Positions 39,243 through 50,011 of a stretch of DNA of 64,000 nucleotides are shown piece by piece. The notes under the pieces are model-generated. The model searched no databases. It worked only from the letters and a program-made list of their open reading frames with translations, and was not told where the DNA came from. Position 1 is the first letter of the stretch, and each line of letters opens with the position of its first letter. A program made the translations under genes and the position numbers. The DNA comes from Coemansia sp. RSA 487 (taxonomy: Eukaryota; Kickxellomycota; Kickxellomycetes; Kickxellales; Kickxellaceae), in NCBI GenBank assembly GCA_027577595.1, contig JANBRJ010000007.1:274403-338402 (forward strand), read 5' to 3'.

Positions 39243-42200
39243 ATGCAGGCCTCTTCCAATCTGGGCCATGCTGGGGTATGTATTCTGCTGGGTCCTTTTT
39301 TCTCCGGATGTACTAGATGAGCCATGAATTTCCCTTACCTGGCTCGTTTCGAAAACAAGAGCCGCCTCCACAGCTATCAGCAACAGCGTGCACTATCTGT
39401 GGGTTTACTTTCCCGTTCATACTTTGGCGCATACAGCGGGTTACTGCTGTGTTCTTATTATAAACATGTCTAATTTATCTTTGGCTTGCTTCTAAGCTGG
39501 ACTTGCAAAGAAATAATCGTGCTAGACACTTTGAGCTGAACACACGTGCTACAGCAGTACGTCTTTTTAACAGCCTGTGCTTGTGCTGTTTTTTTTCATC
39601 TCCTGATAGTCATGTCAGTGTTAGTCACGCTTTCTTTTTACGCTCTGCCGACTTTTCATGTGTCCTCCGCTCCCCCGCCCAGACGCAAAATGCTAACAGG
39701 AACATGCTTTGCCAATGCTTTTTCTTACTTATCCTTGCAAGCGTAATTGCAATTGTAGGACCTGGACAGCGCCATCAGCAAGGTCCGCGACAAGCTGGAC
39801 ACTGAGAGAAACATCCTTGAAAAGACCAGACAGCTTGCGTCGCAGGTCAGCAACCTCAATGCAAAGGCCGACGCCCAAGTCATGATCCGCGAGGCCGAAC
39901 AGCGTGTCGCGTACCTCGAGGAAAAGTTCCGTAGTTTGACACAAAAGAAGAACGATAAAGGCAGCATCAAGTCCACCAACAGCTTGAACGACAATGTGCC
40001 ATCGCCCATTTCTGACAGAGCCTCCTCCACCTCGACCGGACGCCCCCACTCCATGTCGTTCTCCAAGCTCGACCTGCGCAAAACGTCCTCGAATCTGTCG
40101 GTCCAAAAAATCTCGCTCAAGGTCCACGAGATTGCCTACAAGCTCGAAGTCGAGCGCAAGATCCGCGACAAGGCAAACCGCATCCGCATGCTCTACAGCA
40201 AGGCGTATCAGAGCGGTAGCAAGGACAAGATCAACCAGATCTCTGACTCTGACCGCATTCTGCACGAGACAAACGACCGTCTCCGTCTGCTCGAGTACTC
40301 TCTAAAGTCCTACCAGTCGCTGTACGTCGACTATATCGATGAAGACGATGATGAAACTCTCAACGAGCGCGAGGACTCGAACGCCATGTTCCAGCCAGCC
40401 GTCCGGCGCCCCATCAGCGGCAAGCTTCAGCTGCGTATCCACCGTGCCAGAGACCTGCGCAGAGCTCCGATCCATACCAAGGCCTTTCGCAGCCCCCAGC
40501 AGTTTGTGGTGGTCAAAATTGACGGCAAAGTGTGTGGAACCACGCCCATCGTCCGGGACTCTGTCTTCAACTACTACTTTGAGATCGAGGTCAAGAAGGC
40601 CTCCGAGGTCGAATTGTCAGTGTTTGAGCGCGGCGACAAAGATTATCTTGTCGGTCTGATGTGGATCCGCCTTTCTGAGATCTATGAAGATATCAGAAAG
40701 AAGGAGATTGTTGCCGATTCCTCGAGTGGCTGGGCCACTGCTGAGCAGATGGCCAAAGACTCTGGATCTGGACCAGCAGCAGCCACACTGTCTGGCGGCC
40801 CACCACCACACGGCAACTTGCTCTACCAGCCGAGTCAGCAGCGGCCACAGGCGTCCTCCCCCAAGCCTGCCGATCTAAACCCTGGCGTGTTTGGCGAGTG
40901 GGACGTCGAGTCACAGGGCCAGATCGAGCTCTGGATGAACTTTATCAAGGTGACGCCCAAGCGCCGCGTCCAGTCGCGCCTTGGGCGCAAAGCGGCAGTC
41001 CGCAAGCGCAGAGGCCCTTGCACGGAAATGTGCGGGCACCACTTCTACCCACTACACACATACTCGATCATGAAGTGCGCGATCTGCAGCGACCATATCG
41101 TCAACGAGGTTGGTCAGCAGTGCGACGACTGCCACCTGTTTGTGCACCAGGCTTGCGTTGGCCGCGTCGTTTCGCATTGCCACCATAGCGAGAAGCCCGA
41201 GGACACTGTTGAGCTTGGACACCGTATTCCACATCGCTGGGAGCAGTCAACGAACATGGGTGCCAACTGGTGCCAGCACTGCGGAAACATGCTGGCCATC
41301 GGAAGGCGGTCGCTCAAGTGTTCGGAGTGTTCTGCTACGTGCCACGCGGCGTGCAAGCAGTACATGCCGAACCTTTGTGGTCTTGACATGGTGAAGGCTA
41401 GCGCAATGATGATGGAGATCAAGCGTGCAAAGGGTGCGGCCTTGCCGAAGCCCAAGCTTCTGACCAAGCGCGATACTGTTGCAAAGAAAACAGATATTAC
41501 GTCAAGCGCTATCGCGGCTCCATCGGCCGATGCACAGGTTGCTAATATTCAGAGCAAACTGGAACAAATGAGCTTGCCTTCTGACGGTGCTCCCGGGCGT
41601 TACCAACAACAGCCGTCACCACAACAGCAGCAGCAGCCGTCTCCCTACAATCTGTATGCGTCGGGTGCGCCGTCAGCATCGCCTATTCCGTCGCATGTGA
41701 CCCAAACAGTGCCGCCCAACCACCAGCGAGCAAACTCCAATGAGTTTGTGCCGATCAAGTCGAACCCCGTGTCGCCTGTCCACCAGCAGCCGATGCAGCC
41801 GCAGCAGAGGCCCCAGGGCATGGTGCAGCCTGCCGACCACCGTCTCAGCCAAGTTAGCTATCCACCAAACACGATGGTGCAAGCGCCTAGCTACTACCAG
41901 CAACAGATCCAACAAGCAAAGGGCCAGTACTCGCCGCAGATGATTCAGCCGCAGCAGCCACAGCAGCCATACAATCCGTATGCGCAGCCTCCTCCACAAC
42001 AGCAATATCAACAGCAGCCGTATAACCCGTATGCACAGCCTCTTCAACAACAGCAGCCTCTTCAACAACAGCAAGGATATCCTGCTCAACAGCGCAACGA
42101 AAGCATGGCTCACTACCAGCAGCAGCAGCAGCAGCAGCAGCAGTATGGTAGACAATCGCTTTATGGTTCTATGGGTATGCCGACCCAACAGCAGCAGCAG

Positions 42201-43466
42201 CAGCAGCTTCAGCCGTCACCACAACAACAGATGCGCCCGCCGTACCCTCAGTCGCCACAGGGTGGACATGCCATGGTTGCTCAGCAGCGGCCGCCACCGC
42301 AACAGCAGCAGCAACCACAGCAGCAGCCGCATGTTCCTAACATCAACATGAACATGAAGCAGCAGATCTACCAGGCGATGCAGCAGCCGCAACAACAACA
42401 ACAGCAGCAGCAACAGGTGCTGAAGGGCCAGCCGAAGCGCAAAGTAGGCATGGACGACTTCAAATTCGTCAAGGTTTTGGGCAAGGGCAACTTTGGCAAA
42501 GTGATGCTGTCGGAGGAGAAGAGCTCAAACAAGCTTTATGCAATCAAGGTTTTGAAAAAGGAGTTTATTGTCGAGAACGACGAGTTCGAGAGTACGCGCT
42601 CGGAGAAGCGTGTGCTGCTGATTGCCAACAAGGAACAGCATCCGTTCCTGATCGGACTGCACTCGTGCTACCAATCGCCCAGCCACATCTTCTTTGTCAT
42701 GGAGTACATCTCTGGCGGTGACCTGATGATGCATGTGCAAAAGCTCGGGTCGTTTGGCGAGCGGCGCGCAAAGTTCTTTGCGTGCGAGGTGCTGCTTGGG
42801 TTGGCGTACTTCCACAAAGCCGGCATCATCTACCGCGACCTGAAGCTGGACAACATCATGCTGGACGACCAGGGCCATGTCAAGATCGCCGACTACGGAC
42901 TGTGTAAGGAGAACATGGGGTACGGACAGACAACCATAACCTTCTGCGGCACGCCTGAGTTCATGGCACCCGAGATTGTGCTTGAGCAGCGCTACGGCCG
43001 CGCCGTCGACTGGTGGGCCTTTGGCGTGCTGATCTACGAGATGATCCTAGGCACGTCTCCGTTCCACGGCGAAGACGAGAATGAGATCTTTGACTCTATC
43101 CTCGAGGACGAGATCCTGTATCCGGTCCGCATGTCCCGCGACTCGGTGTTCATCTGCCAGGCGCTTCTGGAGAGAGACCCGTCCAAGCGTCTGGGCGCTG
43201 GCCCCAATGATGCCGAGGACATCATGAAACACTCGTTCTTTGCAGGAATCAACTGGGACGATGTGCTGAACAAGCGCATTCCACCTCCCTATGTGCCCGA
43301 AATCCGCAACCGCTACGATGTATCCAACTTTGACCCCGAGTTTACTAACGAGAAGCCGGGTCTTACGCCGACAAACACCATCGTGGACAAGCACGACCAG
43401 AAGGAGTTTGCCGACTTTGATTACGTTTCTCCGTGGGCTGGGGTCGCAGAGAAATGGACCCGCTAA
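39243..43466 (+). CDS. PKC1: Protein kinase C (fungal Pkc1), two-exon model
   Basis: Main exon 39759..43466 begins right after an acceptor (ATTGTAG) and reads DLDSAISKVRDKLDTERNIL, the first HR1 coiled coil, which a start at 39882 would miss. A candidate first exon, 39243..39275 (MQASSNLGHAG, donor GTATGT), joins in phase, giving 1,246 residues. Domains, by numbering of the main frame from 39882: second HR1 (about 73-110), C2 (about 180-270), two C1 zinc fingers (about 386-500: CAIC...CDDC...H...C and CQHC...CSEC...H...C), a Gln-rich linker (about 570-850) and an AGC kinase (about 865-1125) with GKGNFGKV, AIKVLKKE, YRDLKLDN, ADYGLC and GTPEFMAPE. The turn motif LTPTNT and hydrophobic motif FADFDYVS follow. 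It is the Rho1 effector that drives the wall-integrity MAP kinase cascade. Confidence 0.92.
42117..42143 (+). repeat. CAG tract coding poly-Gln in PKC1
   Basis: About nine uninterrupted CAG codons lie in the Gln-rich linker between the C1 and kinase domains. Further mixed CAG/CAA runs occur at 42186-42210 and 42380-42415. Confidence 0.9.
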
Positions 43467-43599
43467 CAGCGCTATTTCAATTTGCACAGCATGCTCCTAT
43501 TCTCTCGCTCCCCTTTCCTTCGATACTCTAATGCCTTTTGCTCTCGCTAATCTTTTTCTTATTTTTATCTAATACTTTAATACTAGTCGGTACCTTTAT

Positions 43600-44622
43600 T
43601 TATTGCTCGTTCCAGGATTGCGGGATATTTTTCGTCCACGAGTGCAGACCCGCTCTTTCAACGATCTTGACAGGCATGCAGTACACCGGGTCAATCGCCT
43701 CAAGCGGGTACTTGTCGAACCCTGCAAGAGAAAGCCCGCACAAGCCGAAACATGTGTGGTAAACGTCAGCGATATCGCCAGGACGATCAGCTATGCCGCC
43801 AGCGTCCGTGTCCTGAGCCGACAGGATGAACTCGCAAAGGCGCATACGGTCAATCCAGTGCACGCGCCGCAGTATTTGCATCGACGACAGAACCCACCAC
43901 GAATAGCACACATCCTCTAGCTTCTGCGGACGACCATTGAGGCCGCCACATTTGACCTGGCGCTCGGCAAGCCAGCTGGACAGTCTCTCTCGATCAACGA
44001 CCTCCAGTTTGCCGACGATGGCCAGCGCCGCCAAGCATGTGTACACCTGCGCCGAGTGCGACTCACCACCCGGCTGGCTGCCAAACGCGCCATCATAGTT
44101 CATCGACCTACAAACGTAATCGACGATACCGTCGACGTTGATCCGGTGGGTGGCATTGAAGAACGATAGAATAGCTACCGATATAAACGCAAACCGCGTA
44201 TCTTTTTCGCCCCACTGGTCGCCGCTAACCTCACCCTTATCGTCTTGCAAACTACACACGAACGAAACAACCTCGGATCCATCGATTTGGTCCAGCGCAT
44301 CGTACATCACTAGGATTTGCACCGCGCTCATTGTGTACAGCAAATGCGAATCGTGCGCAATGTGGCCTCCAAACCCACCGTCTGCGTTCTGGCACTTCTT
44401 CACGTACGCTATTATCTGGTCCCTGTCCAGCGAGTCTTCCCGCCCCAGAAGATGCAATGCTACGAGACCCCAGTATATCCCGCTTATCCGAAGATGCTCG
44501 GTCATCCAGTACTCTATTTCATCATGTCTTTTGTCCAGGCTCTTGACGTACTCGACGTGTTTGTCAACGTATAGTCCGCCAAAAATGCCCTCCTTTTTGT
44601 TGTCTGTGGTATTACTGGCCAT
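43600..44622 (-). CDS. BET2: Rab geranylgeranyltransferase (type II) beta subunit Bet2
   Basis: The protein has 340 residues, normal for Bet2. It is built of prenyltransferase repeats with internal GGF/GGI glycines: CQNADGGFGGHIAHDSHLLY, YVCRSMNYDGAFGS, KCGGLNGRPQKLEDVCYSWW, and DTDAGGIADRPGDIADVYHT. The zinc ligands Asp and Cys in EDVCYSWW and His in DVYHT are present. With the Bet4 alpha subunit and Rab escort protein it adds geranylgeranyl groups to Rab GTPases. Its 3' end faces that of PKC1, 133 bases apart, so the two transcripts converge. Confidence 0.95.
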   Translation of the reverse strand: MASNTTDNKKEGIFGGLYVDKHVEYVKSLDKRHDEIEYWMTEHLRISGIYWGLVALHLLGREDSLDRDQIIAYVKKCQNADGGFGGHIAHDSHLLYTMSAVQILVMYDALDQIDGSEVVSFVCSLQDDKGEVSGDQWGEKDTRFAFISVAILSFFNATHRINVDGIVDYVCRSMNYDGAFGSQPGGESHSAQVYTCLAALAIVGKLEVVDRERLSSWLAERQVKCGGLNGRPQKLEDVCYSWWVLSSMQILRRVHWIDRMRLCEFILSAQDTDAGGIADRPGDIADVYHTCFGLCGLSLAGFDKYPLEAIDPVYCMPVKIVERAGLHSWTKNIPQSWNEQ

Positions 44623-44683
44623 GTTTTAACAAAGATATAAAAATAGTAGCGACAAAAGGTATAAAAAGAGCGATTAGGTTAGC

Positions 44684-44937
44684 TGATGATGATCATATAC
44701 TGAGTTTATTTAATATCCACGTGGATGCAGCAAAACTTTTGGGAAACCCCGAGACGGTACTGGATGGTATCTATACGACCGTTCACTACATCCGGTTAAA
44801 GGGCAGCTTGCACCAACCTCATAGCTATATGAATTAAATCATGAATAAATGCCTCTACAAGGCCTGTAAACCCGTCGTTTTCTGGTACACCGCGGTGGCT
44901 GTTTTTCGCAACCCAGTCTCGCCAAGCTTGGTACGCC
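44684..44937 (-). mobile_element. 5'-truncated LINE-like element end (copy A)
   Basis: This block matches 47972-48217 in the same orientation, with offset 3,280 over the best part. One identical stretch begins TGCCTCTACAAGGCCTGTAA and runs about 44 bases, and the rest is a close match with substitutions and small indels. The matching block stops 17 bases from the stop codon of the FunK1 pseudogene. Copy B carries RNase H remnants on the minus strand, so this is read as the 3' end of the same non-LTR element. An ATC-rich end (GATGATGATC at 44684) may be its tail. Confidence 0.65.
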
Positions 44938-44954
44938 GCTATAATTAGGACAAC

Positions 44955-46916
44955 TCAGGCTGCTGGTGTCCTTTTGCCGACAGTGTTGCAAAACCGCAAT
45001 AGTGCAGTGTAATGGTTGGAATCCATCTCGCGCTCTTGCAACAATGGCTGGAGATATTGAACCAGCCGTTGCATGCATTCATCAAAGTCGATATCAAAGG
45101 TGGCATCCGAAAGCGTGGCCTGAGTGCCAATGGCAAGGGCATTGTACATGGATTCAAGCAAGGCAATCCAGGAGCGTGGGCATTTGGCACCCAGGCGTTT
45201 CTTGTATTCTATCCCAGAGCCAAACACCGCTATCCTCTCGTTGATCAGCTCTTCTACCGATAGGTTGCCATCCCAGAGCCTTTGTGCAGCTTTGTTCTGG
45301 GCATTGCCTCTACCTTTTCCGCGGCTGTTGTAGGCTTTTTCGATAGCATGCATAAGCACGTAAAAAAGAGACTCAATGTCATCGAATGGTGTGCGAAGGA
45401 TCACACCCCTCAAAACCGCCATGCTTGTGTATACCGTAGTTCCTGTGAGAGCATCGGCATTTACTCCCGGTCTCCGGTTGATGTTGAATAGCAGGCCGTA
45501 CTCCCAGTCAATAACACGGGCAGAGTTGTTGGTAACCATGAGATTTCCCGATGAAATGTCTCTGTGCAGAACCTTATATGTTGTTCCCAACCAAGCTGCA
45601 TATAATGTGTGGATATAGCTGCAGGCGACATCCAGCAGCATCCATTTATTAATGTCTGGCCCAACGACAAGATTCTGCACATATTAGATAATACCAGCTC
45701 CACATAACTCCAAAACTAGCACATCGCATCTGGTTTTCGTGCATAGTGCTCCCATCTCGATACAGCCGCTAAAGATAACTTGCGGAACGTTTGGAACTTG
45801 CATGTCATGTAGCACCCGATACACGCTACTTTCAGTCCGACGCGAGCCGCGGCGCCACTGGATCTTGACCACAGCCTCGTGATGGTAATTGATTTGTCCG
45901 ATGCGTACACGAACAAAGGCGTTGTGGACCCATGATGTTGTTCCAACTGGAAACATCACATGATTGCTGAGATGGCCGCCGCTAAATAAATTAATCAAGT
46001 AATCTGCAGTCGGAGAGCTGCCAGCAACGACTGATAGCACCGGCTCGGTCTGGTCTATGCTCGGCTTTTCCACAAGTAAGCCGAACTGATGGTATACGCC
46101 TCCTGGCTGCGGAACAAGCAAGCCGCACTGTTCTAAGCTCATGCCAAATACCATCGCCAAAATGCGCACCACCGACTCACCGTTTCCATTCTTGAATGTT
46201 ATACGTGTATGCTCATCGCACCTGTAGATACTCTTTCTCTCGCTGTCCACGAATGGCAGCTTGCCTACCACCGCATGAGTAATAGCATCGCGGGTGTTGA
46301 ACAATATGTGCAGCTCATCCTTATACGACACCAGTCCAATACAGTACTTTCGCGGCTGCAACGTCCACATTTGATTAAAGTAGTGGCCGGCCTGTCCGTG
46401 AAGAGCGCCTTCACCGGACCTGTCGATCGCTTTCAGTTCAATGACTGCACAGACCGATTCCCATGCCATTCCGTCTGTATTTGCTGGAACGAACACAAAA
46501 TCAGGCTTGTCTGTAAAGCATATTGGATCGCTCGACGTGTCGTAGAACTTCATTTTTGGCTTGTCATTGCGAGCCACGATAACTTTGTAAACAGTCTGCA
46601 GTAGTATGCGGATTGCTTTCTGAACATGCCGCTCAGACCTAATCTCTTTTTGGCAGCTGGAGGAGGTATAATGCTCGCCTTTGAATATATCTGCTATCGA
46701 ATACGCATTCCTGAATTTGTTTTGGATCAGCCTTATTTTGCTTCCAGGATCATCCAACGAGCCAAGGTGTGGCAAGGAAACCCTGCACTGATCCAAAATC
46801 GGATACATATTCACGCATTTAGAAGTATGCGGGGCAAGGTAGCGTCCAATAGTCTTGTGCCGCTCTGATACCGTACCACCAGTCTGAATTCGAAAGTTAT
46901 GCGGTGTAAAGTCCAT
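44955..46916 (-). pseudogene. FunK1-type fungal protein kinase, interrupted by one in-frame stop
   Basis: One frame runs from ATG 46916 to TAA 44957-44955 but has an internal TAA at 45686-45684. The two parts are 410 and about 242 residues, in the same frame and contiguous in sequence, so about 653 residues would be near full length. The first part has AVIELKAIDRSGEG, GHYFNQM, a Lys in EAVVKIQWRRG, and ends VLVLELCGAGII at the stop, in the hinge region of the kinase fold. The second part has HRDISSGNLMV and VIDWEYGLLF, with DWE in place of DFG, and DDIESLFYVLMHAI, all typical of the FunK1 group. The break is a single nonsense codon; a 20-base GT...AG there is too short for an intron and would shift the frame. 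Confidence 0.7.
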
Positions 46917-47971
46917 TCAATAGATGAAGCAAACAAATGCTTATTGATGAGTGGATGTGATGACATATTTGCAAGGAAAGCAGCGCATAAAGCGAATTGG
47001 TCCACACAAAAGTAAAAGGAACTACTACATATACCATTTCAAGCGCTCACATACCTATGCTCTGCCCTGTGCTTTGCCATGTGCTTTGTCCGACATATTC
47101 TAAAGCTGAACGGGTAAAGCCAGTCCCACGTTTCGTTGGAGTCTCATAAAAAGGGCTGCGAAAACAAGGATCCCTACAAGATGCAGCGTGTATATGAGAT
47201 GAAGCAACGCATTTTTTTTAGTTTATCCTAGCCACAATGACATGTAGCATTACTGCTGGTCAAAAAAAGGTAGAAAATATCAATCACTTTACCTGGAGGC
47301 GGGGAAAGCTGCCCTGGCGTGGAGCTGCAGGAACTATATTTAGGGTTTTCAAGCCGGTTAGGATTTCCTAATTGGTCTGTCGAAGCTCATTAAACTCTGC
47401 TTCGTGTTTTGTGTCGCGTTCTTCTTGGGACAGAACAAGGTTGTTTATAGTGTTCTGAAGATTTATATCACATACTTCTTGCCTTCTGTCGCGCACTTGT
47501 CTTATGTCGCGCGCTCTTTGAGACCCAATGAAGTTTTTAGCACTTGGGCTATTTGATCCATAGCTGGGTTCTGCATCTGGTTAGTTGAAGCTGAAAAACG
47601 CTGAAGTCTTAAGCGAGGGAAAAGAGCCAGAGGGAATAGAAGTTTGTCGGAACTAGCTGGTGGAGAGAAAAGAAAAAAGAATTGGACAAAATACTGCAGT
47701 AGTTGTTTGTTTTAAATGCTAGCTGCTGTAGGCCTTGAGGTGTGGAGGGGAGACGTGCTGATCATTTGTTGATCGTTGGCGAGTCATTGGCAAGCATGAC
47801 AATACTCTTGCTACTGCTGTTGCAAATGACAAGAAACTTGCTGGTGGGGCGTAAATGGGGAAGCTCCTATATGGTGTTTAGCACATCTGGTGGACCAAGC
47901 CAAGTCGCCTGGGGGTGGTATACTATAGTTTAGCTCACGTAACATGGGCTTGCTTTGTTTGCGAGTGTAAA
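46917..47971. other. Intergenic region, no gene seen
   Basis: About 1.05 kb between the FunK1 pseudogene start and LINE copy B. Frames are under 65 codons. Part presumably was the promoter of the kinase gene. No repeat structure is obvious. Confidence 0.4.
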
Positions 47972-49330
47972 CGATGATATACCGAATTTATTAAATACCC
48001 GCGCGAATGCAGTAAAAACTTTGGGAAAACGAAGACGATGCTGGATGGTCTCTATAAGACGTTCGCTATGCCTGGTTAAAAGGCAGCTTGCACCAACCTC
48101 ATGGCTATATGAATTCAATCATGACTAAATGCCTCTACAAGGCCTGTAAACCCGTCGTTTTCTGGTACACCGCGATGGCTGTTTTTCGCAACCCAGCCTC
48201 GCCAAGCTTGGTACGCGGCCAGCAGGGAACCCTGTCAGCCACACTGCCTATCCTTATTTGCTTCTTCATCAGCTGTCGTTGTCGCTCTGGGCGGATGTTC
48301 GAGCTCTCTTTCTTGTCTATCTATCTCTTACAGATGCCAGGAACTTCCTGTACGCCAGCTGCAGCACAGATCTTACCATGGCGATCGTCGGGTCTCTGCG
48401 TTGGAGTGCTCTCAGCGCTCCTATTGCGGCTCGTGAATCTGCCTTGATCTCCAGCATCTTTTGTGAGTCAACCTCTGCCAGCGCCCAGCGCCATGAAGAT
48501 TGCCATTACCTCTGCCATTATCGACGAGAATGGCGCCTCCCTACAGCATCCACTGAATCGCTCCTCTTCAAAGCTCCGCCTCCCTCGTAGACGGTACCTA
48601 AATAGAACGCCGAAGCCCATAGGTTGGCTCAAAGGCGTGTCCACCAGTGGACCCATCGGTATAGACCTCTACCTCTTCTGAGTCTTCCAACTGGAGCGGT
48701 AGGCTTGAGCGGTGGTGGCGTCGGATCTCCTCTAGGGAGTACGGCACAATGTGTGTTTCCTGCTGCCTTGTGTTCAGTGCTTACCGAACTGCGTTTACAT
48801 CCACGATGGCATCTCGAACATCCGTGCCTTCCCTGCGAATGTTGGCAGTCTCCGTCTCTAGGAGACTTTTCCACTGTGGGCAGTCTCCCCTCATTCTGTG
48901 CATGCTCATCCACCCTAAGCCAGGTCGTGGTTGCTCGTTCTGGTACACGGTCCCCAGCTCCTGAGTCATCCAGAACGCTTGCGCAATCTCTGAGATCCCG
49001 TACGCATATAGCGGCTCGATGACGTTGCCTGGTAGCGGTCTCTGGAAGGCTGCCATGATCTGCATCTTGTTGTCTCCGTACCTACGCGGTGATTCCATTG
49101 TCATTGCATACTTGCTAATCACCCTTGCCACTGACGGGCTTCACAGGCGTCCCAGGCCAGTGCGGCTCTTGGCGGGACTGCAGGAGATGTGTTGGGCATT
49201 CTTTAAGATGTCTCCAAGTAATTTGATCTCCTCGCTAGTCCTCCTTTCTAATGCTCTTGCCAGTTGCCCGAAAAATGGAGCCCCAGCTCGCTTGACCCTT
49301 TTGTTATTTTCCCTTCCCTTTTGGCATGGT
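47972..49330 (-). mobile_element. Degraded LINE-like retroelement with RNase H remnants (copy B)
   Basis: On the minus strand, fragments of an RNase H domain read in order: EVYTDGSTGG (Asp at about 48655), a frame change, GFGVLFRYRLRG, FSGCCREAPFSSIMAEVMAI with the catalytic Glu, and LEIKADSRAAIGALRAL with the third Asp (about 48440). Downstream of these (lower coordinates), the block 47972-48217 matches copy A. Upstream, an open frame at 49131-48781 has no family signature I know but is contiguous. Stops and frame changes make it non-functional. RNase H plus a 3'-end copy elsewhere points to a non-LTR element; reverse transcriptase motifs were not seen. The 49330 boundary is a guess. Confidence 0.6.
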
Positions 49331-49333
49331 AAT

Positions 49334-50011
49334 GAAATATAACAAGAAGGAAAGGACCTTATGATAAAGTTTAAATTTTAATGAATAAAAGAGGTAAATA
49401 AAGAGAAGAAAAACAGTCCTTGCAGAGGAAATAAATACATTTAAATGAAACACAGATTTGTAGCTTATTTACATTTAGTTCAATTCTTGTTTACTTTAAG
49501 CAGCTATATATCTACCGAGCAAATCCGTAATTCGTAAATATCATATTTGCACGTAAGGCTGATTTGAGCGATTTCGATTTTCATTTTCTTGAACGCATCG
49601 TCAGCGCGCTGCTTTGAGGGAGGCGGGTTATCCGCTGTGATGGTAGCGAACCCGTGATTCGGGTGTTCGGAGCTCGGGAAAATGGTAAAGGTCCGTGCGT
49701 GCATAACCATTATTTGGCTCCACGCATTTTTAGGACCATGGGGGGAAGGCCGCAGTGGTGAGAAAATTCATAATAGAGCAGAAATTTGCAGGCTTCAAAA
49801 GCAGGTTCTCATCTCTATTGGCCATCCTGCGTGTTCACATGGGCAAACTGAAGCAAGGCGGAAGAGTACAAAAATGGCCTCTATCCGCGATCTGTGTCCC
49901 GCCCCCTCTCTTTTATCTTTATCTCCTACGTCCCTTTTCAATATTGTACTAGTAGTATACCAAGGCTTTTTATTTTTATTTTTATTTTATTTAACAGGAA
50001 CTTTCAAAAGG
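49334..50011. other. Intergenic, possible 5' untranslated intron before the dehydrogenase
   Basis: 678 bases. A long T-rich run ending TTTAACAG at 49989-49996 sits 15 bases before the ATG at 50012 and looks like a 3' splice site. A leader intron is possible, with donor uncertain. Frame extension to 49682 is not believed to be coding. Confidence 0.35.

Noticed and set aside
45666-45685. Possible intron removing the stop codon in the FunK1 gene
   Set aside because: The only GT...AG there is about 20 bases, below any known spliceosomal size, and would shift the frame.
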